IMG/VR virus record: IMGVR_UViG_3300020172_003394
Location: 22,229-86,228 of that record
Reading direction: 5' to 3' (one strand)
From: a virus
Length of the DNA stretch: 64,000 nt
In this document: positions 25,804 to 36,900 of the stretch, piece after piece
Layout: each line of letters starts with the position of its first letter
Numbering within the stretch: position 1 is the first letter of the stretch
The notes under the pieces: generated by a model
Seen by the model: only the letters and a program-made list of their open reading frames with translations
Databases searched by the model: none
What the model was told of the DNA's origin: nothing
Position numbers and translations under genes: made by a program

Positions 25804-27747
25804 ATGGCTACAACCAATAACGTATTAAATAAACTAAGTGTAACACCAAAGGAAGTAAGTTATCTCAACAAATCTTTCGTAGATTTTAAAGGTGACTTAA
25901 TTACCTTTATTAAAACGTACTATCCTACAACCTGGACAGACTTCAACGAAGCAAATCCAGGAATGATTATGTTGGAATTGGCCGCTTATGTAGGTGATGT
26001 ATTATCTTTCTATGTAGATAATTCGTTTAAAGAAAATTTATTGGCATATGCAGAACAAGAAGGAAATATTATTACTATTGCGCAAGCTATGGGATATAAA
26101 CCAAAAACTATAATTCCAGCAACAGCAGAAGTATTAATTTCACAAGCGGTTCCGGCACTTGGTGCGGAGGACGGATATATTCCCGACCCAAATTATTTTC
26201 TAAAAATCGACAGAAATTCAACGATGTCTACATTAGCACCAAATGTAGTAACATTCAGAACAACAGAAATTGTAGATTTTGCAGATCCAACGGACAGAAT
26301 TGTTGCTCCACGACAATTGGATTCTGTAACGTTGTTACCCATAACTTATTTGGTTACCAAAAAAGTTAAAGTTATTGCAGGTGATATTAGACAAGAAACA
26401 TTTACCTTTGGTGACCCGGAAAAATTTTCTACAATTACAATTGGGGATATTAACATAACCACAATTAGTGAAGTAGTTGATGCGGACGGATATAAGTGGA
26501 ATGAAGTTGAATATCTAGCACAAGATACAATTATAGACGACAAAGAGGTGTCTTACACCGCGTCGGTAAGTGAATCCATAAGTCCTTCATACGCAATTAA
26601 ATTTAGAACAGTTCCGCGTAGATTTGTTACACGACTTACACCAGACAAAAGAACACAATTGATATTTGGTTCTGGTAGAGGTAATGCCTCCGAAGATATT
26701 GTCTATCTTGACTCACAACAAGTAGCAAATACAGAATATGGTACACGGCTAGCAAGTGTGTCACTAAGCAATACCGATTTGTTAAATACGGATAACTTTG
26801 GATTGGCACCAGCAAATACGACCATCACTGTTACGTATTTTACTGGTGGTGGAGTAGATAGTAACGTATCATCAGGAACTATTTTACAAACGGGACAATT
26901 AAACATCTTAAATAGAACCACGGAATTTAATCAAACAGAACTTGATTTATTTAATGATATCGTAAGCACAATAACCGTATTTAATGAAATGCCAGCGAGA
27001 GGTGGGCAAGATGGTGAAAGTGTTGAAGAAATTCGGCAACGTGCATTAGCAAGTTATAGTGCGCAAAATCGTGTTGTAACTCGTAGAGATTACGAAGCAA
27101 GAACCTTGGCAATGCCAGCACAATTTGGAGCAATTGCAAAGGTATTTGCTATCTCCGACAGTTTACAAAGTAAAATTCAAGAAGAAACAACACCACAACA
27201 GCAAGATGATACTATTCGACAATATGTTGAAAATTATCCAAAACCAAATGCAATAAATTTGTATGTGTTGGGATATAATCAAAGTAAAAAAATTACCACA
27301 CTAAATAGTTTGGTCAAGTCAAATCTGCAACAATATCTTTCACAATATAGAATGTTAACAGATCAAGTAAATATTCTTGACGCATTTGTAGTGAATATTG
27401 GTGTAAATTTTGACATTACTGTGTTCAAAAATTACAATATGTCTGACGTTATAGCTGTATGTCTTGGTACCATCAAAGATTATTTTGATATTGATAAGTG
27501 GAATATTAATCAACCACTTCGTTTAGGTGACTTATCATTATTATTAAATGCACAAGATGGTGTGCAAAGTGTTAATAGTGTCGAAATTGTTAACAAATAT
27601 TTCTTTAAGAATGGTAGAGATTATCAACTATATCGTTATGACATCGCAGAAGCAACCGTTGATGGAGTTATCTATCCATCACTTGACCCGTGTATCTTTG
27701 AAATTAGATATCCAGAAGATGATATCGTAGGAAGTGCAAGACAATGA
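25804..27747 (+). CDS. gp6: Baseplate wedge protein gp6 (GpJ family)
   Basis: The 647-residue protein, close to T4 gp6 (660), has an N-terminal EANPGMIMLELAAYVGDVLSFY-type block split at residue 50 and a central PARGGQDGESVEEIRQRALASY block. Both are typical of gp6/J-like proteins. Dimers of gp6 make the inner ring that drives the hexagon-to-star change during contraction. The last four bases overlap the next gene. Confidence 0.93.
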   Translation: MATTNNVLNKLSVTPKEVSYLNKSFVDFKGDLITFIKTYYPTTWTDFNEANPGMIMLELAAYVGDVLSFYVDNSFKENLLAYAEQEGNIITIAQAMGYKPKTIIPATAEVLISQAVPALGAEDGYIPDPNYFLKIDRNSTMSTLAPNVVTFRTTEIVDFADPTDRIVAPRQLDSVTLLPITYLVTKKVKVIAGDIRQETFTFGDPEKFSTITIGDINITTISEVVDADGYKWNEVEYLAQDTIIDDKEVSYTASVSESISPSYAIKFRTVPRRFVTRLTPDKRTQLIFGSGRGNASEDIVYLDSQQVANTEYGTRLASVSLSNTDLLNTDNFGLAPANTTITVTYFTGGGVDSNVSSGTILQTGQLNILNRTTEFNQTELDLFNDIVSTITVFNEMPARGGQDGESVEEIRQRALASYSAQNRVVTRRDYEARTLAMPAQFGAIAKVFAISDSLQSKIQEETTPQQQDDTIRQYVENYPKPNAINLYVLGYNQSKKITTLNSLVKSNLQQYLSQYRMLTDQVNILDAFVVNIGVNFDITVFKNYNMSDVIAVCLGTIKDYFDIDKWNINQPLRLGDLSLLLNAQDGVQSVNSVEIVNKYFFKNGRDYQLYRYDIAEATVDGVIYPSLDPCIFEIRYPEDDIVGSARQ

Positions 27748-28775
27748 GATTATTCCTAACTGCCTCCGCAGATAATACGTTATATCAACGTAATCCAACA
27801 AGAAATGCTGGCTTAGATGAAATTCTTGAAGTGGGCAAAGTAGCAAATCCAGAAGATTTAGAACTGGCGTATACAGGAAGTTCTGCACGAGCACTTGTAA
27901 ACTTTAATATTACAAACAGTGGATCGTTTCCATCAACTGCGTCGTATTATTTAAATTTAAAAATTGCTAACGCAACTAAGTTGCCATTTTCACAAGAACT
28001 TATTATTAATAAAATATCAGCTTCTTGGACAGAAGGTAGTGGATATTATATCCAACAAACTGTGAATCCTGGTGACGGTTCAACCTGGAGACAATCTAAC
28101 ACATCCGTGTCTTGGAGTATTGCGGGGGGTGATTATTACACAACACCATCACAAAGTGTGTTACTAAATGAATATCCATTACAAGATTTACGAATTGATG
28201 TGTCGGCAATACTACAGCCAGTTGTATCTCAATCATTACCTTGGTACGGACTGGCAATAGCATTTCCAAGTTCCTCCGAAATAGATTCTGTAAATGAAGG
28301 TAATATTAAATTTTTCTCTAGACAAACACATACAATTCACCAACCAACGTTGGAAATCGTGTGGGATTCATCAACATTTGTCACTGGTTCACTTAAACAA
28401 ATTCCAAATACCTACGATATTCAGGTTGTTCCTAAAAACGTAAAGGAAACATATGTTCGTGGGTCAAAAGAAAAAATAAGATTGGTAGTACGTGACAAAT
28501 ATCCACAAAAGAACTTTAATACAGAATTACGATACAAAAACGTGTATTATTTACCAACATCATCGTATTTTAGTATAATTGATAGACAATCGGGAACTGT
28601 AGTATCACCGGCGGATGAATTTGCAAAGTTAAATTGCGATGCAACAGGATCACACTTTATACTTGATACATCAAATCTTTACAGAAACAGATACTACGCA
28701 GTTAATATTGATATTAATAATGGTGATTCCGACACCAATATACTTTCGGAAATATTTACATTCTTGGTGAAGTAA
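27744..28775 (+). CDS. Baseplate-associated protein with DNRLRE-like beta domain
   Basis: The 343-residue protein starts by overlap with gp6. Residues 1-190 hold beta strands with ITNSGSFPSTASYYLNLKI and ISASWTEGSGYY as in DNRLRE-type carbohydrate-binding modules. The rest continues as beta sandwich. It is probably a peripheral wedge or short fibre component that binds surface sugars. The stop overlaps the next ATG. Confidence 0.6.
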   Translation: MRLFLTASADNTLYQRNPTRNAGLDEILEVGKVANPEDLELAYTGSSARALVNFNITNSGSFPSTASYYLNLKIANATKLPFSQELIINKISASWTEGSGYYIQQTVNPGDGSTWRQSNTSVSWSIAGGDYYTTPSQSVLLNEYPLQDLRIDVSAILQPVVSQSLPWYGLAIAFPSSSEIDSVNEGNIKFFSRQTHTIHQPTLEIVWDSSTFVTGSLKQIPNTYDIQVVPKNVKETYVRGSKEKIRLVVRDKYPQKNFNTELRYKNVYYLPTSSYFSIIDRQSGTVVSPADEFAKLNCDATGSHFILDTSNLYRNRYYAVNIDINNGDSDTNILSEIFTFLVK

Positions 28776-29500
28776 TGACATTTGATGATTTGATTAAAAC
28801 ATTTAAGGTGCAACCAGAGTTGAATAGACAATTTTGGACATCCGATAATAAACTTAATCCAACTATTCGTAAGGCTCTTATGAAAATTGCAAAAGAGTTT
28901 TACGATAGTATTGAGTTGGAAAACAAACCCAAGGTTAAAGATATTGTTTTTACTGGAAGTTTAGCAAACTATAACTACTCAGAGTATTCTGATGTTGATT
29001 TACACTTATTATTTAATTTTGGTAAAGATAAAGAAGTATTATCACAATTGTTTTTGTTAGCAAAGTCAAAATGGAATGATAAGCACGATATTACTATCAA
29101 GGGATATGATGTAGAAGTATACGCTGAAGATGAAAGTTCACCACACGTAGCAACTGGGTTGTATAGTGTGTTAAAGGATACGTGGATTAAAGAACCAACG
29201 AAAGATACACCAGTATATGATGAACAAGACGTAATAACCAAGGTGCGATATTTTGTTGGTATGTTTGATCAATTAGTAAATCAATACAAGGCTGGTCAAT
29301 TGGATGGTCTTGATAAAAAAATAGAAAAATTTAGAGACAAGTTGGGTAAGTTTAGACAATCTGGATTAGAAAAAGGTGGAGAATTTTCCACCGAAAATCT
29401 TGCATTTAAGTTATTACGACGAGCAGGATATATGGAAAAATTGGCAAATTTACAAAATATGACGATAGATAAACAACTCTCAGTAGCGGAAACAAAGTAA
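28775..29500 (+). CDS. Pol-beta-type nucleotidyltransferase
   Basis: The 241-residue protein has the nucleotidyltransferase signature TGSLANYNYSEYSDVDLHLL (G61-S62, then D73 and D75 binding metal), and VEVYAED probably supplies the third acid. The C-terminal half is helical. Members add nucleotides to RNA, proteins or antibiotics; MNT-type toxins and CCA enzymes share the fold. It lies inside the baseplate operon and starts by overlap, so it is made late. A role on virion proteins or RNA is open. Confidence 0.8.
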   Translation: MTFDDLIKTFKVQPELNRQFWTSDNKLNPTIRKALMKIAKEFYDSIELENKPKVKDIVFTGSLANYNYSEYSDVDLHLLFNFGKDKEVLSQLFLLAKSKWNDKHDITIKGYDVEVYAEDESSPHVATGLYSVLKDTWIKEPTKDTPVYDEQDVITKVRYFVGMFDQLVNQYKAGQLDGLDKKIEKFRDKLGKFRQSGLEKGGEFSTENLAFKLLRRAGYMEKLANLQNMTIDKQLSVAETK

Positions 29501-29501
29501 T

Positions 29502-30716
29502 ATGTCACTTCTCAGTGCTATAAACACCACAATAGTTCGAGTTACAGAATTTACAACAGGTTCATCTGACCTGGTATTAACTATACCATTAACTTCTGGT
29601 GAAACCGTTCAATTTACTGCAGAAACACAATTTTTTACTCCACGACAAATTGCAACAAGTCGTTCTGATGTGTTGGGGTTACCAAGTCAAAGTGTTGTCG
29701 AATACACAGCAAATAATATTCCTGTAATTAAATTACCAATTGGTGCAGTGGATATTACAACACCACAATTCTATCCAGTTTCTATTGTAAGTGATGTATA
29801 TCAAGGAATTGACGGAGTTGCTGGATTCGGTAATATAGATAATTTTTTTCAAGAACTTACGGATGACTTGGAAGTACCTGATGACGAATTAACAAATTTG
29901 CGTGCACAACGTGATGCGGCAATGCAAGCTGCACTAGCACTTGATGACTTAGCAGCAGCATCCGATAGTGGTAACTCAGCGGCAATTGAAGAAGCAAACC
30001 AAGCTATCGATGAAGGATTGGCATCGGCAATCGTGGAAGAAGAACCAGACCCATCAACTATATTAACAGCTGAAGAAGCAGACGAATTGGGTGCACTGGA
30101 TTTGGTTGGGTTAACCGACGATTTTGGAACCACAGATGGGGCAGACGATATTATCGACCCAACACCAGAGGTATTAGAAGAAGATTTAATTGAAAAACTT
30201 CCATTATTACCTGGTAACAAAAAGCTCAGAGGCATTGATACGATTAATCAAGCTATCACACTTCTTAATAGTGGTATCCAAGCAGTAGAAGAATCTTCCC
30301 AATCGGGTACAGACGAAGATGGTAAATGTAAATTTATCAAGGTAGCAAAGGGTAAAAAAGGATTTTTGGGAGTTGGTAAAAGGAAAGAACGTAAAGTATC
30401 TCGGGAAGATACACAAAAAAAACTTGACTTAGTAAAACAAGATATAGAAGCACAGCGAGCAAGCAACGTAACTATTATTGCTACAAAAAGTGGTGTACCA
30501 ACCTACGTGTCTACAGCAAAATTAGCCACATTTGGTAGGGCAATCGAATCAACTAAAGTGGGAGCTTTGGGAGCTATAGCAGCAGTAACGCGTACCGGTG
30601 CAGGTAGAACAACGGTACCAAGAGGTTCTACACCAATGAGAAGAAATTCAGCGCTCAAACTTCTAGAATCAACAGCAAAAGAATTACAAAAAATATTAGA
30701 TAAAGAGTGTAATTAA
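29502..30716 (+). CDS. Structural protein, unknown
   Basis: The 404-residue protein has a beta-rich N-terminus (to about 110), an acidic, Ala-rich helical middle (about 120-235) and a basic region with GKGKKGFLGVGKRKERK near 285. The position between gp6-linked genes and tail genes implies a baseplate or fibre part. Family not recognised; start one base after the nucleotidyltransferase stop. Confidence 0.6.
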   Translation: MSLLSAINTTIVRVTEFTTGSSDLVLTIPLTSGETVQFTAETQFFTPRQIATSRSDVLGLPSQSVVEYTANNIPVIKLPIGAVDITTPQFYPVSIVSDVYQGIDGVAGFGNIDNFFQELTDDLEVPDDELTNLRAQRDAAMQAALALDDLAAASDSGNSAAIEEANQAIDEGLASAIVEEEPDPSTILTAEEADELGALDLVGLTDDFGTTDGADDIIDPTPEVLEEDLIEKLPLLPGNKKLRGIDTINQAITLLNSGIQAVEESSQSGTDEDGKCKFIKVAKGKKGFLGVGKRKERKVSREDTQKKLDLVKQDIEAQRASNVTIIATKSGVPTYVSTAKLATFGRAIESTKVGALGAIAAVTRTGAGRTTVPRGSTPMRRNSALKLLESTAKELQKILDKECN

Positions 30717-30718
30717 TA

Positions 30719-31609
30719 ATGGCAAATCAAGAAAATTATGTTGAAGTAATACCAAGTAATCCACAAGCATTTCCTGTTTCACGTATAGCAGAATCGGGAA
30801 ACGATATAGATATCATTCAAGGTAGAATACCAGGACAGTTTGGATTCGACGTAGACGATAATATTGAAATGCATTTCTACGATACCGCAAATCGATTGGT
30901 TGGGTCAGTAGTCGTACCCATATCCACAGGAATAATATCTGCAAGAACGATATTACTGCCTGACGGAATTACAGACGAAAAGGTAGTTATTGATATGACC
31001 CGTGTTCAAAAAGAACTTGGTTTATTAATACCACCAGGAACATACTCCGTAACATTAAACTTATTTTCTGATGAAATTGGGTCATATACAAATCCAAAAA
31101 TGATTATCGAAGAAGTTTCACCTTCAAGAACAGAATTACGATTGGGTTTTACAAATACGTTTACACAAACAGAACAAAGTGAATTATTTGAGTTTGTAGA
31201 ACCCTCGGTTCCACGTGTAGTCGCCGCTGGATTTGTAGCTGGAACCATTGGAGTAGAATCTGCGGATGTTATAGATACAAGTGAATTGGGTGTAGCAACG
31301 GGACAAATACAAATACAACAATTCATAGATGCAGTATTGAATGAATTACAAGTACGACAACCAGATTTATTCTTTAATTTATTTGATATAGAACCAGACG
31401 CACCAGAAAATCTTAGTTTAACAATAGAATATTTATCTAGTGTTATTTATGAAGAGTTCGTGTCGTTGTTAGAAGTAACAAGAAATACAAAACAGTTTGA
31501 TAGATTGCAAGAAAGTGAAGTAGCAGTATTAATTGAACGCGCGGTAGACAACGTATTAGTTAATAATAATATCAATCTGTTTACACAAAATACAATTCGA
31601 TATATTTGA
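30719..31609 (+). CDS. Structural protein, unknown
   Basis: The 296-residue protein starts two bases after the previous stop. Its N-terminal half is beta sandwich (FGFDVDDNIEMHFYD, GSVVVPISTGI), its C-terminal half helical with a QIQQFIDAVLNELQ coil. Probably a tail-fibre or baseplate connector. No family is assigned. Confidence 0.6.
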   Translation: MANQENYVEVIPSNPQAFPVSRIAESGNDIDIIQGRIPGQFGFDVDDNIEMHFYDTANRLVGSVVVPISTGIISARTILLPDGITDEKVVIDMTRVQKELGLLIPPGTYSVTLNLFSDEIGSYTNPKMIIEEVSPSRTELRLGFTNTFTQTEQSELFEFVEPSVPRVVAAGFVAGTIGVESADVIDTSELGVATGQIQIQQFIDAVLNELQVRQPDLFFNLFDIEPDAPENLSLTIEYLSSVIYEEFVSLLEVTRNTKQFDRLQESEVAVLIERAVDNVLVNNNINLFTQNTIRYI

Positions 31610-31617
31610 GGTAATGT

Positions 31618-33423
31618 ATGGCTAATGCAGCAGATTATTTACGGTTAGATACAACACAACTTCTTAACACGTATAAATTACGAACTCGTAATATTACTCC
31701 CAGTAGTTTTGTTGCAACAAATATTGCACCAAATTACAGATTGTCTGTAACGATAATACCAACACTTGATTCGGTATTAGTCACACCATCGGCATTCACA
31801 TTAGAACCAAACACATCAATTACAGTAACAGTTGCATATAATACTGCAGAACTGGAATTGTTATCTGCGGGTACGCTGATCGGTGCATTAGATATGTCGG
31901 TATCGGCAATTGCAACTATAATTCCAGAAACTCCAGCGGCACCACCACCACCACCACTACCTCCAGCACCACGACAAATTATATCACGAGTACAAATCAC
32001 ACCAACAAATTTCACATTCAACGAAGTAAACGAATCTCGGCAAATTACTGCACAATTGTTTGTAGATGATGTTGTAGTTCCTGATCCAACATTTAGATGG
32101 TCGTTGGAAAATGACACTGGGCAGGCATTTAGGATTGATGAAACTAGTGGTATAGTACGTGCATTGAAAACTGGAATAAATATTGCACAGGTAAAAGCAC
32201 GAGTTGTAACACCGGTCCAATATTCACAAACTGTTGGGATATCTAACGTTGCAACAAACATTCCAGTTGTGGGGGGTGTAACAGGAAATCTTGTTGTTAC
32301 AGTACTTGGACTTCCACCAAATATTGACGCTAGGGTGTCAATCAGTGATCTTGCCGAGGACAATTTTGTTCTCCAGGTGGGAAGAAGTCAAACATTTACT
32401 AATGTTCCTGTAGGAACATATACTATCACACCATCTGTTGTTACATCCGGTGGAGAAAATTATAATCCATCCGGCGGTGGCCGAATTGATGTTAGACCTG
32501 GTACCAACGAATTTATTATCACATATACACGACAAGAAATAAGTGAATACACCATTAACATTGTTGCATTACTTGATAGTGTAGGTAGACCGATTCCACC
32601 TAACGCAACATTGAACATAGGTGATAGATTCACCGTTCGAGCAGAAACATTGCGAAATAATAGATTATCTTTTGTGGGACCAATACAATTCAATGCCACA
32701 AATACAACGGAAGCAAGTATACGAAGTGAAGGAGCGGGGGGTGGTGCTGGCGAACCGACAATAGTTGCGGAATCCGGAGCCGTCTCGTTCCAACAAGGAG
32801 TAGCAGAGGCAACATTTACTGTATCTAATTCTGGACAAGTGGTAATTAATGCTATAAACGCAACAGCAGGATCTGCTACAAGAGTGTTACAAGTTAGACC
32901 TAGACAAAATACAATTCGTATGGTGTCATCACCAAATATTATTTCTGGGCAGTGTGTTGAATTATCCGCTACCGTATTGGTGGATGGTAGACCAACAGGA
33001 ATTCCCGTGGAACTTACTTTGTCCGGAACAGCACCTGCTACAATTAGTAATATTCCTTGTGATACGGGACCAACAGGTCCACAAAGTGGTGGTGATAAGA
33101 AATATGTATCGGTCAATCTTTCATCATTGCTATTTTCGTTCCAACTGCCAAATACCCCAGGACCATTTGGTACTCAATTTCCCGGGGAGTTTATTACACC
33201 GGCAACATTAAGCATTCAAGGAACCGACACTCAACCCGATGGAGTATTTACCAAATATGCAGTTGGGTCGTCGGTCACTGTGTCGGTCAATAACATTGAT
33301 AGTCGAGTTCAATTCAATGGATGGACTAACAATGGACAATTGGTTTCTAACCCAACAACGTATACGTTCACGGTTCCAGACCAAAACGTAATTACTTTGA
33401 CCCCCACGTTTGTTGCTCGTTAA
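31618..33423 (+). CDS. Multidomain Ig-like structural protein
   Basis: The 601-residue protein has an N-terminal attachment region, a proline hinge (APPPPPLPPAP near residue 108) and several Ig-like beta domains. These include a Big_2-like unit (FNEVNESRQITAQLFVDD, GIVRALKTG) at about 125-200. Ig domains on tails bind cell-surface sugars weakly and extend fibres. Beta-rich repeats continue to the end. Confidence 0.7.
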   Translation: MANAADYLRLDTTQLLNTYKLRTRNITPSSFVATNIAPNYRLSVTIIPTLDSVLVTPSAFTLEPNTSITVTVAYNTAELELLSAGTLIGALDMSVSAIATIIPETPAAPPPPPLPPAPRQIISRVQITPTNFTFNEVNESRQITAQLFVDDVVVPDPTFRWSLENDTGQAFRIDETSGIVRALKTGINIAQVKARVVTPVQYSQTVGISNVATNIPVVGGVTGNLVVTVLGLPPNIDARVSISDLAEDNFVLQVGRSQTFTNVPVGTYTITPSVVTSGGENYNPSGGGRIDVRPGTNEFIITYTRQEISEYTINIVALLDSVGRPIPPNATLNIGDRFTVRAETLRNNRLSFVGPIQFNATNTTEASIRSEGAGGGAGEPTIVAESGAVSFQQGVAEATFTVSNSGQVVINAINATAGSATRVLQVRPRQNTIRMVSSPNIISGQCVELSATVLVDGRPTGIPVELTLSGTAPATISNIPCDTGPTGPQSGGDKKYVSVNLSSLLFSFQLPNTPGPFGTQFPGEFITPATLSIQGTDTQPDGVFTKYAVGSSVTVSVNNIDSRVQFNGWTNNGQLVSNPTTYTFTVPDQNVITLTPTFVAR

Positions 33424-33459
33424 TATCCGTATATAACCTTCTACCACTTAAAATAGATT

Positions 33460-33600
33460 ATAAAATGGTTACCAAAAGAACAACGTAAGAAAATTCTTCT
33501 TCTCTCCAATGACATGCGGATTCATTCCGGCACCAGTCGAAGAAGAAGATATAAATCAATTCTTCCAAAGTATTGAAATCAAACCGAAAACGAACAGCAA
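33460..33600 (+). pseudogene. Scar of a glycosyltransferase-like fragment and a duplicated small tail gene
   Basis: One frame reads RKKILLLSNDMRIHSG, like the N-terminal strand of phage glycosyltransferases, but has no start and soon ends. It runs into EEEDINQFFQS in another frame, a degenerate copy of the C-terminus of the next gene (GEDINQVFQS). The stretch has no intact gene and looks like a deletion junction. Confidence 0.45.
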
Positions 33601-33640
33601 CAGGGATAATTTATGACAACAACACAATATATACGAAGTC
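33593..33640 (+). repeat. Direct repeat around a small gene start, copy 1
   Basis: ACAGGGATAATTTATGACAA continuing through AACACAATATATA recurs at 33861-33895, covering the ribosome site and first seven codons. The preceding 45 bases, encoding DINQ.FQS, also recur. It marks tandem duplication of a short tail gene. Confidence 0.8.
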
Positions 33641-33849
33641 AGCAAGGAACAAGCGGTACTATAGTTGTTACTGCACGCGCAGTAGATCCTGACGGAAGTA
33701 TTATCGTAGAAACGTATAACATTGCAGTTACTCCAGTACCAAGTGGAGGGCAAACATCTGGAGGCACAAACCCTCAAAGTGGAGGGCAAGGACCAGGTGA
33801 AGGAGAAGATATAAATCAAGTCTTCCAAAGTGGTGAAAATCAAAACTAA
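33613..33849 (+). CDS. 78-residue tail-associated protein
   Basis: Starting MTTTQYIRSQQGTSGTIVV, it has one beta-rich unit (to about 45) then a Gly-rich tail with GGQTSGGTNPQSGGQGPGEG and the end DINQVFQSGENQN. It is the only intact member of a three-copy tandem duplication. An AGGGA site precedes the ATG. Probably a small structural or adaptor protein. Confidence 0.6.
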   Translation: MTTTQYIRSQQGTSGTIVVTARAVDPDGSIIVETYNIAVTPVPSGGQTSGGTNPQSGGQGPGEGEDINQVFQSGENQN

Positions 33850-33860
33850 AGTGAACAGGA

Positions 33861-33905
33861 ACAGGGATAATTTATGACAACAACACAATATATAAAAAGT
33901 CAAAA
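33861..33905 (+). repeat. Direct repeat around a small gene start, copy 2
   Basis: Second copy of the ribosome site and MTTTQYI codons found at 33593, here leading into the truncated frame at 33874. Confidence 0.8.
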
Positions 33906-33951
33906 TGAAATTATTGCTTCTGGTGATAATCGTGACTTTCTTGTAAGATAG
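33874..33951 (+). CDS. Truncated copy of the MTTTQYI gene, 25 residues
   Basis: It begins with the same seven residues and ribosome site as the 78-residue gene, then diverges (KSQNEIIASGDNRDFLVR) and stops. The start signals are intact, so a peptide may be made, but it is most simply a decaying duplicate. Confidence 0.45.
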   Translation: MTTTQYIKSQNEIIASGDNRDFLVR

Positions 33952-33959
33952 TAGAACTT

Positions 33960-36900
33960 ATGGCACTTAACTCTGGTACGAAATCACTACAGCTTGTAGT
34001 TGCTGTATTTGATGCCGATGTTGATCCTGGTGAACGTTCAGTATCACTTGGATTGCAGATTCAACCATACGAACCAGTATCGGTTGGGCTTCGGGATGCG
34101 TTGATATCTGTATTGACAAATCAAATTAATTCTAAAGTTCGGTCGTATGTAGATAAAGACAGATTCTTAAAAACATTAATTAATTTTGGTGAAGATACTC
34201 AACGCATTGTCACAAATTGGAAATTAGATCCGAACGACAATACTAAATTATTAATTAAGTTATTATCACCACTCGATTTTGATTTGGATGTAGGTAACAG
34301 AGTATTCATTAGTCGTGAAGTAGTAAATTCTGTAGTAGATACAGTCAAATTAGAACTTATCCCTCAACCAGACACATCCCTCTGGTTAAGACCAAAAAAT
34401 ACAGAAGTTAACAGCTTTAACAGTGATACAGAACTATTAAATATTCATGGGCGCAGAGTAGCCAACCAAACACTATCCAGTATAGGAATAGATGTCACTG
34501 GATCAGAAGATCAATACGGTGGGTATACATTCAAAAATGATATCTTACGTAAATGGTTTACTGATGATTATAAGTCTGTAGAATTAAACATAGACTATTC
34601 CGATTATGCCAACTTTATAACATATAGTTCTGCAAAGTTACGCTTGGATGCATTTGAACAGAAAATTATAAAAATTGCAGAGTTGGAAGGTAAATCACGG
34701 TTTTATAATACCGATGCAGGTGGTTCTATTTTTGGACAATTCGAAACACTTATCTCTACACCGACAATCGTTCAATCTGGTGTCACTCAATCACTAGCAA
34801 GCCCTGTTGTTATTAATCAATCTGGGTCATTAAGTTTATTAACAGGGTCTTTAGTCAATGTTTTCTCGGTGCAAGCCCTTCCGTCGGCAGCATTATATTT
34901 GGTTGAAGGAGCAAAGGAAGCTGCACTTGAAATTGAAAATGTTATTCGTAGTTTTGATGGATACGAACGTCATTTATTCTATAATTCTGGTAGTGCATAT
35001 AGCGCAAGTGTATATTACCAATTAAACGGTACCGAATATAATCCAGATGGTACATGGCCAAAACAAGACCAAAATGGAACTTTATACCCACCAGGAAGTC
35101 CACAGGTTACTACGTGGTATAACTTACAATCCGCTATAGCACAACGATATGATGATAATAATGTAAATTTGTTATCAAATGCAATACCACAATATTTGCA
35201 AGACGATTTAAATTCACAAGATTTTATTAAATTTACAAAACTCATTGGGCATTTATTTGACTCAATTAAGCTATATATTGACCAATTACCGTACATATAT
35301 GATAGAAGAGTCAATGCTACTGAAGGATTATCGCAAGACTTGATATGGAATGTAGCAAAATCATTCGGATTATCACTAACCAATCCAGACTCGGCAGCAT
35401 CATTATATAGTTTCACAACCGATAATACGACAGTAAAGAAACGAGAACAAGTAACTGAACTGTATAAGAGATTTTTACACAACGTACCTTATCTTAATAG
35501 AACCCGTGGAACTGCAAATTCATTAAAGGCGTTACTTGGTATTTTTGGTTTAAATGAACAAGTTGTTGGTATTCGTGAAACAGAAACAACCTCAACTGGT
35601 AGTTTTGAAATATTTGATGAAGTCACCAACGCATTAAACTTTAATACAGGATCATATCTTGTATTGCCGATGACGGGTTCTTCGCAACGTGAAACATATA
35701 CGTTACAATTTAGATTTAATAATGCAACAGATGCAATAACAACACTGGGTGTTGGTGATACCGGAGCACCATCTGGTTCGTGGGTTGTAGATTTAGTACC
35801 ACACCCATCCGCATCGATGGGATCAACTTACGGACGTATTGAAATCAAAGATACTATCGGTGAAGTATTATTAAGTAGTAGTTATGCAGATATGTTTGAT
35901 GACGAAGATTATTATGATGTAATGATTCGTTATGATGGGCCAACTGTAACATTAAATGTCGCTTACTCAGACGGCGAAGAAATATTGTATTCTTCAAGTA
36001 TGAGCACAACAGGTTCGTATCTTCGCGACGCTTGGAATGCAACACAAAACTTCTATTTGGGTGGGTCTGGTTCGCTAAGTACTAACACATTTAATGGATA
36101 CGTAGATGAAGTTCGTGTTTGGGGAGAACGCGTTACAGACCAACGATTCTATGAACAAGTATTAGATCCAGGTAGTTTTGTTGGTAATAGTTATACATCA
36201 CCTGTTGAAAATCTATGGATAAGATTATCATTCCACATTCCTAGAAACTTGGGGGTTGGAAGTATTTCAAACGAATCACCGTACAGAAACAAAGATGGTG
36301 GTTCTGATCCGGGATTGCCACTTTTACCAAATCTTACAAATGTAATCGCAGTAGGATTTACAAATAAGACTGCATACCCACTCAGTATGACTCGTGTAAG
36401 TAGAAAGATTAAACAATACACGACAAATAATGGTGCATATTCATATGGAAGTAATTCAATTATTATCGCACCACCTGCAGTATTTACAGAAGTTGGCACT
36501 GGGGGTGAATTAATACTACATAGAAATAAGAGTATTGTTAATAACGAAGCACGTAGACAGCAACAGCAAACGAAAAAATATCTTGGATTCTTTGTATCAC
36601 CAACAGACGCCGTTAATAACTTACTTATTCGTTCACTTGGTAATATTGATGTAAAGGCATTGGTGGGAATCAATAGTAGATATGAATCAAAATATTCGGA
36701 AATTGAACGTTTGCAAAATTATTATAAGCAATACTACAATGCATCGGTCAATATTCCGCAGTTCGTAAGATTCTTCGATGAATTAGCACCAACTTTATTT
36801 GAACAAGCAAGTCAGTTTGTTCCTGCAAAAACTATATTGGCAAGTGGTATAGTAATTGAACCAAATATTCTTGAACATAAGAAGTTAGTATTTGAAAAAC

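Noticed and set aside
28775-29500. Calling the nucleotidyltransferase a CCA-adding enzyme
   Set aside because: Only the generic GS..DxD signature is visible; the other conserved CCA-enzyme motifs were not found.
31734-33116. Long minus-strand frames opposite the Ig-like structural gene
   Set aside because: Low-complexity Val/Ser/Asn-rich antisense of a repetitive gene, with no ribosome sites.
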